DNA of 64,000 bases from Lentzea guizhouensis (GTDB lineage: Bacteria; Actinomycetota; Actinomycetes; Mycobacteriales; Pseudonocardiaceae), in contig NZ_CP016793.1 of NCBI RefSeq assembly GCF_001701025.1, forward strand, positions 5,704,001 to 5,768,000. Direction: 5' to 3'. The translations under genes and the position numbers were made by a program. This document shows, piece after piece, positions 49,078 to 58,127 of this stretch. The notes below the pieces were generated by a model. The model was not told where the DNA came from and did no database searches. It saw nothing but the letters and a program-made list of their open reading frames with translations. The stretch's first letter is position 1; each line of letters begins with the position of its first letter.

Positions 49078-50796
49078 ATGTCAGGAAAGCTTCAACGCGG
49101 AAGACTCCCTTTCGTCGTCGCGGCGCTGGCCGTGGCCGCCCTGTTCGTCCCGGCCGGCCCGCAGGCGGCGGCCGCCGGTCCGCTGATCTCGCAGGGACGC
49201 CCGGTCACGGCGTCCAGCAGCGAGAACGCCGCGTTCGCCGCGACCTCCGCGGTGGACGGCGACCTCGGCACGCGCTGGTCCAGCGCGTTCGGCGACCCGC
49301 AGTGGATCCAGATCGACCTCGGCTCGTCCGCGCGGGTCGACCAGGTGACGCTGAACTGGGAGGCCGCCCACGCCAGGGCGTTCACCCTGCGGATCTCACC
49401 CGACGGCACGACCTGGAACACCCTGCACAGCACCACGACCGGCACCGGCGGCACGCAGACCCTCCCGGTCACCGGCACCGGCCGGTACGTCCGGCTCGAC
49501 CTGACCCAGCGGGCGACCCAGTGGGGCTACTCGCTGTGGGAGTTCCAGGTCTTCGGCACCCGTGACGGTGGCAGCGGCGGAGAAACCCTGCTCTCGTACG
49601 GGAAGTCCGGCAGCGCGTCGACCTTCCAGGACGACGCGAACTGCGGCGGCTGCACGCCGGCCAAGGCGTTCGACCGCGACCCCGCGACGCGCTGGGCGAC
49701 CAGCGCGACGAACGGCTGGGTCGACCCCGGCTGGATCTCCGTCGACCTCGGTGCCACCGCGCAGATCTCCAAGGTCGTGCTGCAGTGGGACCCGGCGTTC
49801 GCGACGGCGTACCGGATCGAGGTCTCCGACAACGGCTCGACCTGGCGCGAGATCTACTCCACGACGACCGGTCGCGGTTTCAAGGAGACGCTCACGGTCT
49901 CGGGCACCGGCCGGTACGTGCGGATGTACGGCACGGCCCGCTCGAACGGCTACGGCTACTCGCTGTGGGAGTTCCAGGTCTACGGCACGGGCGGGGCGCC
50001 GACGACGCCTCCGCCGCTGCCGCCGAACCCGACGTTCCCGGGCAGGCTCGTGTGGTCGGACGAGTTCAACGCGCCCGCGGGCACCCCGCCGGACGGCTCC
50101 AAGTGGCAGGCCGAGACCGGGCCCGGCGTGAACAACGAGCTGCAGTACTACACGAACAACAACAACGCCCGGCACGACGGCAACGGCAACCTGGTGCTGC
50201 AGGCCCGCCGTGAGGTGACGCCGGGGTCGGCGTGCCCGGTCGACCCGGTCAGCGGCAGCACGACCTGCCAGTACACCTCGGCACGGCTCAACACCTACGG
50301 CAAGTTCACGTTCACCTACGGCCGGGTCGAGGCGCGGATCAAGGTGTCGTCGACGCAGGGGTTGTGGCCCGCGTTCTGGATGCTGGGTGCGGACTTCTTC
50401 GACCAGCGCAGGCCGTGGCCGTACACCGGTGAGATCGACATCATGGAACACGTCGGCAAGGAACCGAACCGGGTGTACTCGACGCTGCACGCGCCCGCGT
50501 ACTTCGGTGCGGGCGGCTACGGGTCGCCGCTGGAGCTAGGCCAGCCCGCGTCGGCGGCGTTCCGGACCTTCGCGGTCGAGTGGGACTCCAGCCACATGAC
50601 GTTCAGCGTGGACGGCAACAGGTTCTTCACCGTCGACCGGAACGTCCTGGAGACCACCCGCGGGCCGTGGGTCTACGACCACCCGTTCTTCATCATCATC
50701 AACAACGCGGTGGGCGGTGACTGGCCCGGCCCGCCGGGGGCCGGGACGCAGCTGCCGCAGGACATGGTGCTGGACTACGTCAGGGTGTACCAGTGA
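49078..50796 (+). CDS. Secreted GH16 beta-glucanase with two F5/8C carbohydrate-binding domains
   Basis: The 572-residue protein has a signal peptide (about 1-33, ending in AAAAG), two discoidin/F5-8 type C (CBM32-like) domains at about 37-160 and 175-310 (each ending in SLWEFQV), a Pro-rich linker (PTTPPPLPPNPTFPG) and a GH16 domain at about 325-572. The catalytic E-x-D-x-x-E is E452, D454 and E457 in GEIDIMEH. This family of endo-beta-1,3(4)-glucanases/laminarinases hydrolyses beta-glucan of fungal walls or cereal. The LacI-type operator 36 bp upstream links it to the sugar regulon. AGGAG lies eight bases before ATG. It is tail-to-tail with the GH85 gene, overlapping by 17 bp. Confidence 0.93.
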   Translation: MSGKLQRGRLPFVVAALAVAALFVPAGPQAAAAGPLISQGRPVTASSSENAAFAATSAVDGDLGTRWSSAFGDPQWIQIDLGSSARVDQVTLNWEAAHARAFTLRISPDGTTWNTLHSTTTGTGGTQTLPVTGTGRYVRLDLTQRATQWGYSLWEFQVFGTRDGGSGGETLLSYGKSGSASTFQDDANCGGCTPAKAFDRDPATRWATSATNGWVDPGWISVDLGATAQISKVVLQWDPAFATAYRIEVSDNGSTWREIYSTTTGRGFKETLTVSGTGRYVRMYGTARSNGYGYSLWEFQVYGTGGAPTTPPPLPPNPTFPGRLVWSDEFNAPAGTPPDGSKWQAETGPGVNNELQYYTNNNNARHDGNGNLVLQARREVTPGSACPVDPVSGSTTCQYTSARLNTYGKFTFTYGRVEARIKVSSTQGLWPAFWMLGADFFDQRRPWPYTGEIDIMEHVGKEPNRVYSTLHAPAYFGAGGYGSPLELGQPASAAFRTFAVEWDSSHMTFSVDGNRFFTVDRNVLETTRGPWVYDHPFFIIINNAVGGDWPGPPGAGTQLPQDMVLDYVRVYQ

Positions 50797-52705
50797 CCGT
50801 CGTGCGAGCCGGTGGCGAGACGTCGAACGCCTCGGTCACCGCCTCCACCTCGATCTGGGCGGTCTCGCCGGTGGTCAACGGGATCGCGGGCACGAAGTAC
50901 GCGTCGTTCGTCGTGCCACCGAGGAAGATCCGCTCGTTGCCGGCCTGGTAGACCCGGTACTGCCGGATCTGCCCTGGTGAGCGGGTCCAGGTGAGCCGTG
51001 CCGACACCGTCGTGGCGTTGGTGCGGCTCACCTGTTCCACCCGGATGTCCGTGGGTGGGGCCGGTGCGGTCATGGCCGGGTCGGTCACGCCGATGCGGCC
51101 GATCAGCGCGGTCACCGGGCCGCCGGGCAGCACCCGCAGGGTGATCTCGGTGAGCGTGGTGCCGGCGTGCTCGCCGAGCGGGAACACGCTGCGCCGCCAC
51201 CCGCCGCTGACCCCGCCGAGGTCGAGCACCTCCTCCGTGTCACCGATCCGCAGGACGGCCTGCAGCCGCGACGGGCCGGTGCCGGTGCGGTGCACCACCT
51301 CGAACTGGCTGCTGCCGGTGAGCGGCAACGAGGTCGCGAACAGCCGGACGTCGTTGGCGGAGGCAGGCGTGCCGGTGATCTTCAGCGCGGTGCCGCCGTC
51401 GTACGGGTCGTCCCAGTCGAGCGACGGCACGACCTTCGTTCCGGTGCCGGTGACGCTCCACCGCCACGTCGGCAGCACGTCCTGCAGCGCCAGGTTGTTC
51501 CACTGCTGCGTCGAGCGGACCGTGCCGCCGACGGCGAACTTGCGGCCGTGGCCGGTGTTGAAGTTCGTGACGAACGGCAGCTTGGTGATCGGCGTCAGCT
51601 CGGTGATGTGGTGGGCGATGCCCTTCCACGCCGCGGTCGTCGTGGTGTTGGCCGGGTCGCCGTTCTGGCCGACCCAGAACCTGTTGTCCCGCGCGTAGAA
51701 GTCGGCCGGGCTCGTGGCGGACTTGAACGTCCACTCCGGACGGTAGAAGCCGAGCGAGGTGGTGTGCGGCCTGCCCTCGGGGAAGACCGAGGCCCAGCCG
51801 ACGCCCGTGTTGTAACCGTTCGACTCGACGTCCACACCGGACGCGAGGTCGTACGGGCTGCGGCCCATCTGCGTCGCCAGGTTCGCCGAGTTCCGCAGGC
51901 CCTGCGCGCTCCACCAGAAGTTCAGGAACATCTCGTCGGACGGGGCGAAGAACATCTGGTTGCGCGCGGTCAGCGCGTTCTGCCAGGAGACGCTGCCGGT
52001 GTCGGTCATCGCGTCGTACCAGATGACCCGCAGGCCGCTGCGCTTCATGTACACGATGAAGTCGCGCATGTCGGCGGCGAGCTGGGCGTTGCCGCCGGCG
52101 GTCTCCTGGTTCAGGAACCAGCCGTCGAACCCGTAGTGCCGCGCTACCTGGATCATCTTGTCGGCCACCGGGAACCGGTCGCCCTCACGCTTGACGAAGT
52201 CGCGCACCCACTGGATCTGGCCGCCGTACGCGGTCGGCGGCAGGAAGACGTTGCCGATGACCTTGACGCCGTTGCGGTGCGCGGCATCGGTGACGGTCGG
52301 GTTCGGCGCGAGGATCAGGCCCTCGGAGGCGCTGCCGCCCCAGAACACCAGCTCGTCGATGTACTGCCAGTAGTTCGTGGCGTAGTAGTTCATGTCGAGC
52401 GCGCCCTGCGCCGGGTTGCCGCTGGTCGGCGCATAGGCGACCAGCGCCTGCACGCGGGCCTCGTTCGCGTGGGCGTGCGCGTTGGCCGGTCGGGCCGGGA
52501 CGACGCGCTTCGCCAGGGGGACCGAGCTGCGGTTGTACTTCGCGTCCCGGTCCGTCGAGGGATCCCAGTTCAGGATCGTGGCCGGGTGCCAGTAAGACGC
52601 GAACGGCTGGGCGACGTCGGCCAGCGCGGACGCGGGAGCATCGGGCAGCAGGCTTGTTAGCGCTGCCGTTGAACTCAGTACGAGGAACTGTCTCCTAGTG
52701 GGCAC
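50780..52705 (-). CDS. Secreted GH85 endo-beta-N-acetylglucosaminidase
   Basis: The 641-residue enzyme has a Tat-like signal (TRRQFLVLSSTAALTSLL) and a GH85 barrel with the catalytic N199 and E201 in GFDGWFLNQETAG; the asparagine orients the substrate-assisted acetamido group and the glutamate acts as acid. C-terminal beta-sandwich domains follow (about 400-530, then fibronectin type III-like to the end, DIRVEQVSRTNATTVSARLTW). GH85 cleaves the chitobiose core of N-glycans or related GlcNAc-GlcNAc bonds. The GTG at 52705 is preferred because AAGGGTG lies five bases upstream, though ATG 52726 is also in frame. It shares no visible operator with GH16. Confidence 0.9.
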   Translation of the reverse strand: MPTRRQFLVLSSTAALTSLLPDAPASALADVAQPFASYWHPATILNWDPSTDRDAKYNRSSVPLAKRVVPARPANAHAHANEARVQALVAYAPTSGNPAQGALDMNYYATNYWQYIDELVFWGGSASEGLILAPNPTVTDAAHRNGVKVIGNVFLPPTAYGGQIQWVRDFVKREGDRFPVADKMIQVARHYGFDGWFLNQETAGGNAQLAADMRDFIVYMKRSGLRVIWYDAMTDTGSVSWQNALTARNQMFFAPSDEMFLNFWWSAQGLRNSANLATQMGRSPYDLASGVDVESNGYNTGVGWASVFPEGRPHTTSLGFYRPEWTFKSATSPADFYARDNRFWVGQNGDPANTTTTAAWKGIAHHITELTPITKLPFVTNFNTGHGRKFAVGGTVRSTQQWNNLALQDVLPTWRWSVTGTGTKVVPSLDWDDPYDGGTALKITGTPASANDVRLFATSLPLTGSSQFEVVHRTGTGPSRLQAVLRIGDTEEVLDLGGVSGGWRRSVFPLGEHAGTTLTEITLRVLPGGPVTALIGRIGVTDPAMTAPAPPTDIRVEQVSRTNATTVSARLTWTRSPGQIRQYRVYQAGNERIFLGGTTNDAYFVPAIPLTTGETAQIEVEAVTEAFDVSPPARTTVTGTP

Positions 52706-52889
52706 CTGATCACCCTTGTGCGCCATCTGAGTCGTCGCATACCGCCTCCACGGTGACCTGATCGGACGACAATCACCTGTTCAGCTGCGCTCGGTAACCA
52801 TCCGAGTGGCCGAACCCAGGCGGGCTACCGAGCGGTAGCGTTGGGGACGCCGTTTTGGTTCCCCTGCAACCAATTGAGGTGTTTTTGTC

Positions 52890-53720
52890 GTGCGCATCAA
52901 AGTCGTGTTCGCGGCGCTCGTCCTGGCGCTGACCCCTGCTGCCACCGCTACCGCGGCGGCCAACCCCTACGAACGCGGTCCGGCACCCACGGCCGCAACG
53001 GTGGAAGCTGCCCGCGGCACGTTCGCGGTCACCCAAGCCGCCATCGCCCGCCAGACGAACTTCGGCGGCGGCACCATCTACACACCCACCAGCGACCTCA
53101 CCTTCGGCGCGGTCGCCATCTCACCCGGCTTCACCGCCAACCAGTCCTCGGTCGCCCACTTCGGCCCGCGTCTCGCGTCCTACGGGTTCGTGGTCGTCAC
53201 GATCAACACGTTGTCCGGCTTCGACGACCCGGACAGCCGGGGCCGCCAGCTGCTCGCGGCGCTGGACTACGCCGTCCGCACGAACCCGCGCGTCGACGCC
53301 TCCCGCCTCGCCGTGATGGGCCACTCGATGGGCGGCGGCGGAGCGTTGCGGGCCTCGGTCTCGCGTCCTGCCCTGCAGGCCTCGATCCCGCTCGCCGCCT
53401 GGCACACCACCAAGAACTGGTCGACCGTGGGCGTGCCGACCCTGGTGCTCGGCGGCCAGAACGACCCGACCGCGCCGAACTCGCAGCACTCCACGCCGTT
53501 CTACAACTCCATCACCGCGGCGCCGGACAAGGCGTTCCTGGAGCTGCGGGGCGGCGACCACTCGGACCCGCGCAGTGACAACGTGACCGTCCGCAAGTTC
53601 ACGCTGTCGTGGCTCAAGCGGTTCGTCGACAACGACGTCCGCTACGACCAGTTCCTCTGCCCGGCTCCGGCGCCGAACACGGCCATCTCGGCCTACCGCG
53701 ACACCTGCCCGCACGCCTGA
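52890..53720 (+). CDS. Secreted polyester hydrolase of the cutinase/PETase type
   Basis: The 276-residue protein has a signal peptide (about 1-24) and the type I polyester hydrolase fold with NPYERGPAPT at the mature N-terminus, nucleophile S146 in GHSMGGGG, D192 and H224. The oxyanion/aromatic-clamp residues are F81 (SPGF), M147 and W171 (AWHTTK). C257 and C273 form the C-terminal disulfide typical for LCC/TfCut-like enzymes. Unlike LCC it has GGDHSDP instead of SHFAP around the histidine. Natural substrates are likely cutin or other polyesters. GTG 52890 follows GAGG at ten bases. A 7-bp palindrome (GCTACCG AG CGGTAGC, 52824-52839) lies upstream. Confidence 0.92.
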   Translation: MRIKVVFAALVLALTPAATATAAANPYERGPAPTAATVEAARGTFAVTQAAIARQTNFGGGTIYTPTSDLTFGAVAISPGFTANQSSVAHFGPRLASYGFVVVTINTLSGFDDPDSRGRQLLAALDYAVRTNPRVDASRLAVMGHSMGGGGALRASVSRPALQASIPLAAWHTTKNWSTVGVPTLVLGGQNDPTAPNSQHSTPFYNSITAAPDKAFLELRGGDHSDPRSDNVTVRKFTLSWLKRFVDNDVRYDQFLCPAPAPNTAISAYRDTCPHA

Positions 53721-53745
53721 TCCGTTCCGCGGCACGCACGATGCC

Positions 53746-53776
53746 CCGGTGGCCGGCTCCCCGAGCCGGCCACCGG
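53746..53776. terminator. 13-bp perfect hairpin after the polyester hydrolase
   Basis: CCGGTGGCCGGCT (53746-53758) pairs with AGCCGGCCACCGG (53764-53776) around CCCCG, 25 bp after the stop codon. Confidence 0.75.
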
Positions 53777-53793
53777 GCCCCGTGGGTTGGGGC

Positions 53794-53836
53794 GTCTGCA
53801 AGTACTACCGACTCGAAGTCGGTAGTACTTGCAGAC
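53794..53836. terminator. 20-bp perfect inverted repeat between convergent genes
   Basis: Arms of 20 bp at 53794-53813 and 53817-53836 are perfectly complementary with a three-base CGA loop. The arms are only about half GC, unlike the neighbourhood. It lies 12 bp after the stop codon of the opposing esterase-like gene. It is most easily read as a bidirectional terminator. Confidence 0.75.
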
Positions 53837-53848
53837 ACGAGAACAGCA

Positions 53849-55006
53849 TCACCCGTAGGCGATCGCGCGCAGGACGTTCCTGACCTCCTCCGGCGAGGCG
53901 TCCAGGGCACCGGTGTCGAACGTGGCCGCGGAGACGTGGGGGAGGTGCACGACCAGGTCGTAGGCCACGGTCGCGTCGAGCTCCGCGTAGAACGGCCCGA
54001 AGCGCTGCCGGGACGCGGCGCGCACGTCGGCGGCGTCGGCCGAGGACAGGCGGCGCAGGTCGACTGCGAACGGTTCATCGCCGTGCTGTCCCATGAACGC
54101 GTCCAAGCTGCCCGGCTCGGGTGCCGGCAGGTCGGCGAAGAACCGGCCCGCGAAGAACTCCGGCCCGTGGTGCAGTGTCTGCCCGGTGCCGTTGGTCGCG
54201 CCGATCACCAGGTAGTCGTCGCCGAGCCGGTCGGCCAGGTGCAGGCCCAGCGGCACCATGGCCTCCATCCCCGGCATGACCCCCGGCCAGCGCTGCAGGT
54301 GCCCGTTGTGCGCGACGAGCAGGACCCGTTCCTCGCGTTCGAGGATCCACGACACCGTGTCGGCCATCGCCGCGTCCCTGACCGTCATCGCCTCCCGCTG
54401 GTCGCCGCGGGCCATCGCCCTGATGACCAGGTCGAGCGCGGCCACGAGATGTGCCGAGCGCACCACCGCCGGGTCCGCGGGGTCGGCGGCCAGCCGGGCG
54501 CGCAGCTCCGCGATGCCCGCGGTCAAGGCGTCCCGCGTGGCTTGGGGGAGTGCCGCGTACCGGCCGAACGCGGCAGGCGCCGAGTAGGCCGACTCCGCCC
54601 CGAACGCGGCCGTCTCCCGCAGGTCGTCCGGCACCCCGGGCAGGGCGGCGAGACCGGGCACCAATGAGGCGTTGGCGCCGCCGAGGTCGATGCCGTAGAA
54701 CCGCGCGTCGGTCGTGCGCTGCCACTCCAGGTGCGCGCGCATCTCGGTCCAGATGCCGGTGAACGACGTCAGGCCGTTGGCGAGCGCGTGTGACACGTCG
54801 TCGGTGAGGACCGTCCGGGCCTCGGTGAAGCCCGTTTCCATCGCGTAGGCGGTGAACCCGTGACGTTCCACGAGATGCTGGAACACCCTGTGGCGCAACA
54901 GGTAGGTCTCGCGGTTGTAGTGCGCGCTCTCGCCGAGCGCCACCACTCTGGCGTCGCCGATCGCCTCGTCCAGCCAGCTCAGGTCGTCCAACGGCGTCGT
55001 GCGCAC
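53849..55006 (-). CDS. Erythromycin-esterase-family protein
   Basis: The 385-residue protein belongs to the Ere/EreA-like family: RVVALGESAHYNRETYLLRHR (the glutamate-histidine motif), AMETGFTEARTV, HLEWQRTTDARFYGIDLGG and VLLVAHNGHLQRW. Family members hydrolyse macrolide lactone rings or act on other esters; the conserved histidines and glutamates are thought to activate water. It may confer resistance or simply degrade an ester. It is divergent from a winged-helix regulator, with an 18-bp perfect palindrome 19 bp upstream of its start, pointing to ligand-induced expression (inference). Confidence 0.85.
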   Translation of the reverse strand: MRTTPLDDLSWLDEAIGDARVVALGESAHYNRETYLLRHRVFQHLVERHGFTAYAMETGFTEARTVLTDDVSHALANGLTSFTGIWTEMRAHLEWQRTTDARFYGIDLGGANASLVPGLAALPGVPDDLRETAAFGAESAYSAPAAFGRYAALPQATRDALTAGIAELRARLAADPADPAVVRSAHLVAALDLVIRAMARGDQREAMTVRDAAMADTVSWILEREERVLLVAHNGHLQRWPGVMPGMEAMVPLGLHLADRLGDDYLVIGATNGTGQTLHHGPEFFAGRFFADLPAPEPGSLDAFMGQHGDEPFAVDLRRLSSADAADVRAASRQRFGPFYAELDATVAYDLVVHLPHVSAATFDTGALDASPEEVRNVLRAIAYG

Positions 55007-55024
55007 GAGCCTCCCCCTCCGATT

Positions 55025-55062
55025 GTTCCCAATATTGGGAACGTTACCGGATGTGGGATAGT
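55025..55062. promoter_or_regulatory. 18-bp perfect operator and overlapping promoter
   Basis: GTTCCCAATATTGGGAAC (55025-55042) is a perfect 18-bp palindrome. On the plus strand TTGGGA (55035-55040) and GATAGT (55057-55062), 16 bases apart, form a plausible promoter whose start would fall at the GTG of the regulator. The operator lies over the -35 region. On the minus strand it lies 19 bp upstream of the esterase-like start. Confidence 0.78.
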
Positions 55063-55068
55063 TCCGTT

Positions 55069-55599
55069 GTGGACATGCTGGAACTCCTGCTGCACCCCGT
55101 TCGGCTGCGGGTCGTCTTCGCCCTCTCCGGCGAGAGCGTGCGCACGACCGCGGAGATCTGCGAGCGCCTCAGCGACGTGCCCAAGACGTCGGTCTACCGG
55201 CACGTGGCGTTGCTGCTGGAGGCAGGAGTGCTGGAGGTCGTGGCCGAGAAGCGGGTGCGCGGCGCCGTCGAACGGCACTACCGGCTGCGCCAGGACCGGG
55301 TCACGATCACGCCCGAGATGGGCGCGACGATGTCGCTGCAGGACCACCGGGCCGGGTTCGCCACCGCGATGGCCGCGTTGCTGGCCGAGTTCAACGCCTA
55401 CCTCGACCGGCCGGGCGCGATGCCCTACGACGACGCGGTCGCCTACCGCCAGGGCGTGCTGTGGCTCGACGACGACGAGGCCGCCGAGATGTTGGAGGAG
55501 TTGCGGGCGGTGTTCGCGAAAAGGGCCGCCAACCGTCGTGGTGACGGTCGGCGGCCCCGGTTGGTGAGCCTGGTCCAGTTTCCCTCAGACCAGGCCTGA
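55069..55599 (+). CDS. Winged-helix (ArsR-like) regulator
   Basis: The 176-residue protein has an N-terminal ArsR-like wHTH (about 3-85: MLELLLHPVRLRVVFALSG, then TTAEICERLSDVPKTSVYRHVALLLEAGVLE) and a C-terminal domain common in actinobacterial regulators of this type. GTG 55069 is chosen over ATG 55051 because it is the predicted transcription start (leaderless) and gives the family N-terminus VDMLELLLHP. It probably represses itself and the divergent esterase-like gene through the palindrome at 55025-55042. Confidence 0.83.
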   Translation: MDMLELLLHPVRLRVVFALSGESVRTTAEICERLSDVPKTSVYRHVALLLEAGVLEVVAEKRVRGAVERHYRLRQDRVTITPEMGATMSLQDHRAGFATAMAALLAEFNAYLDRPGAMPYDDAVAYRQGVLWLDDDEAAEMLEELRAVFAKRAANRRGDGRRPRLVSLVQFPSDQA

Positions 55600-55604
55600 C
55601 CAGG

Positions 55605-58127
55605 TCACTCGTAGGCGATCGCGTCCAGCACGTTCAGCCGGGCCGCCCTGATCGCCGGCAGGATCGCCGCGACCACGCCCACGAACGCGGCCACCACCAG
55701 GTACTGCACCATGGTCAGCCACGGGAAGCCGAGCTCCCCGATGCCCTGGTCCTTGAGCGCCTGCACGGTCGCCACGCCCAGTGCGACGCCGACCGCGAGG
55801 CCCAGCACCGCGCCGAACACCGAGATCACCACCGACTCGACGGTGATCATGCGCATCACCTGCGAGCGCCGCATGCCGATGGCGCGCAGCAGGCCCAGCT
55901 CACGGGTCCGTTCGATCACCGAGAGCGCCAGGGTGTTGATGACGCCCAGCACGGCGATCAGGATCGCCAGCGCCAGCAGGATCTGGATCATCAGCAGGAC
56001 CGTGTCGAACTGCGAGGTCGTCTGCTTCACGAACCCGCTGCGGTCCTGCACGGTGATCTCCGGGTTGTCCGCGAGCAACGGTTCGACGCGCTTCTGCACA
56101 TCGGCCACGTTCGTCCCCGGCTTCACCTGCACGAACGCCTGGGCGATCTGGTCGGACCGGAAGTTGCGGCCCGCCGACTCCGGCAGCACGAGCGCACCCT
56201 GCAGCACCTGCGACCTGACCCAGATGAAGCCGACCGTGAACGTCTGCGGCTCCGCGGCCTTGGCCAGCTGCAGCGACACCTTGCTGCCGACCGTCCAGCC
56301 CTTCTCGGCCGCCATCTCCTCCGGCAGCGCGAGCTGGTCGTCCTTCAGCGCGGTGATCTCACCGGCCTTCGGCTTCAACGCGAACATCGTCGCGAGCCCC
56401 GGCACGTCGTTGACGCCGACCGCGAACAGCTGGTCCTCACCCTGCAGCACGCCGTCCTGCGACCAGCCGACCGCCGACCGCACGCCGTCGGTCTGCTCGA
56501 TCTTGGTCAGCACGTCGCGCTGGAACGTCGCCGGCTGGCCATCCATCTGGCCCTCGCCGGAGATGATCAGGTCGGTCTGCAGCTGACCGGAGGCCAGCTT
56601 CTCGATCGACTTGGTCGCCGACGTCAGCACCACGCTCACGCCGGTGATCAGCGAGATGCCGACCATCAGCGCCGCCGCCGTGATGGCGGTGCGGCGCGGG
56701 TTGCGGGCGGAGTTGCGCCGGCCCAGCAGGCCCGGCATCGACCACGACAGCAACCGGCCGATCAGCGACACCATCGGCTTGGACAGGATCGGGGTCAGCA
56801 GCGCGACACCGACGAACGCCACCAGGATGCCGCCGAAGATCAGCGGCAGCGACGCCTGCCGGAACCCGAACGCCAGCGCCGTGCCACCCGCCGCGGCCAC
56901 CAGCGCACCGGTGATCGTGATCTTCGTGAGCGGCCGGTCCGGCGTGGCCGCCTCGCGCATCGCCGCGACCGGCGCGATCCGCGACGCCCGCAGCGCCGGC
57001 ATCACGGCCGCGACCACGGTGACGACCATGCCGACCGCGAACGACGAGATGATCGCCGACATGGGCACCCCGATGCCCGCCAGCTGCAGGTTGGTGCCGC
57101 CCACCGAGCTGAAGATCTTCGCCAGCAGCGCACCGATGCCGACCCCTGCCCCGAGGCCGACGATCGACGCGATCAGGCCGATCACCAACGCCTCCAGCAC
57201 CACCGAGCCGATGACCTGCCCGCGGGAGGCACCCATCGACCGCAGCAGCGCGAGCTCCCGCGTGCGCTGGGCGACGATGATGGAGAACGTGTTGAGGATG
57301 ATGAAGATGCCGACGAACAACGCGATGCCGGCGAACCCGAGCAGCACGTAGTTGAAGAACTTCAGCCCCTCGTTGATCTGGTCCGACTGCTCCTTCGCGA
57401 GCACGGCACCGGTCTTCACCTCGTAGCCGGAACCTAGCTTCGCCGCGACGGCGTCGCGCAGGGCGTCGTCGGACGTGCCCTGGGCCGCGGTCACGGTGAC
57501 CGACGAGAACACGTCCTTCTTGCCCAGCAACAGCTGCTGCGCCACGGGTTCGGTGAACGCCACCGACAGCTCACCGCCGAGCGAGTCGCGCCCGCCCGCG
57601 TACCCGTAGATACCGGTGACCTTGAAGGTCTTCTTCGGCTCCAGGGTGAGCAGCGCGATGTCGTCGCCCACCCTGAAACCGCCGGTCGACGCGAGGTAGG
57701 CGTTGACGACGACCTCGTTGTCCGCGGCGGGTGCCTTGCCCTCGCGGATCGTCTCCTGGCCGTTGCCCGTCCAGTTGGTGCCGAACCGCGGCGCGCCGGA
57801 GGTGGTGATCACCTTGCCGTTCTTGCCGATCGGCCGGGCGGAGCCCTGCACCTCACCGAAGGCCGACGCCACGCCCGGCACCGCCTTCACGTCGGCGATC
57901 GCCTGCGGCGTCAGGGGTTGCGGCTCCTTGCCCTTCTCCTGCTTCGGAGCCACCGAGACGTCCACATTGGCGAACGCCGACGAGAACAGGTCGGTGAACG
58001 ACCTCTGCAGCGTGTCGGTCAGGACGAACGAACCGGACACGAACATCACGCCCAGCACCACCGCGAGCGCGGACAGCACCAACCGGAGCTTGCGCGACAG
58101 CAAGCTCTTGATCGTCGCCTTAAACAC
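55605..58127 (-). CDS. ABC transporter permease, FtsX/MacB type, two FtsX domains
   Basis: The 840-residue protein has an N-terminal helix (KSLLSRKLRLVLSALAVVLGVMF), a large extracellular MacB-like domain, a first FtsX core of three helices, a spacer with another helix (NSARNPRRTAITAAALMVGISL), a second extracellular domain and a second FtsX core (LALAILIAVLGVINTLALSVIERTRELGLLRAIGMRR). It works with the overlapping ATPase to export a lipid, peptide or drug, or to transduce force. The GTG at 58127 overlaps the ATPase end by eight bases, so both are coupled. The substrate is unknown. Confidence 0.9.
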   Translation of the reverse strand: MFKATIKSLLSRKLRLVLSALAVVLGVMFVSGSFVLTDTLQRSFTDLFSSAFANVDVSVAPKQEKGKEPQPLTPQAIADVKAVPGVASAFGEVQGSARPIGKNGKVITTSGAPRFGTNWTGNGQETIREGKAPAADNEVVVNAYLASTGGFRVGDDIALLTLEPKKTFKVTGIYGYAGGRDSLGGELSVAFTEPVAQQLLLGKKDVFSSVTVTAAQGTSDDALRDAVAAKLGSGYEVKTGAVLAKEQSDQINEGLKFFNYVLLGFAGIALFVGIFIILNTFSIIVAQRTRELALLRSMGASRGQVIGSVVLEALVIGLIASIVGLGAGVGIGALLAKIFSSVGGTNLQLAGIGVPMSAIISSFAVGMVVTVVAAVMPALRASRIAPVAAMREAATPDRPLTKITITGALVAAAGGTALAFGFRQASLPLIFGGILVAFVGVALLTPILSKPMVSLIGRLLSWSMPGLLGRRNSARNPRRTAITAAALMVGISLITGVSVVLTSATKSIEKLASGQLQTDLIISGEGQMDGQPATFQRDVLTKIEQTDGVRSAVGWSQDGVLQGEDQLFAVGVNDVPGLATMFALKPKAGEITALKDDQLALPEEMAAEKGWTVGSKVSLQLAKAAEPQTFTVGFIWVRSQVLQGALVLPESAGRNFRSDQIAQAFVQVKPGTNVADVQKRVEPLLADNPEITVQDRSGFVKQTTSQFDTVLLMIQILLALAILIAVLGVINTLALSVIERTRELGLLRAIGMRRSQVMRMITVESVVISVFGAVLGLAVGVALGVATVQALKDQGIGELGFPWLTMVQYLVVAAFVGVVAAILPAIRAARLNVLDAIAYE

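Noticed and set aside
53794..53836. tRNA-derived attachment site
   Set aside because: The 20-bp arms do not resemble a tRNA arm with flanking gene, and no integrase or element ends are present. A terminator explains it.
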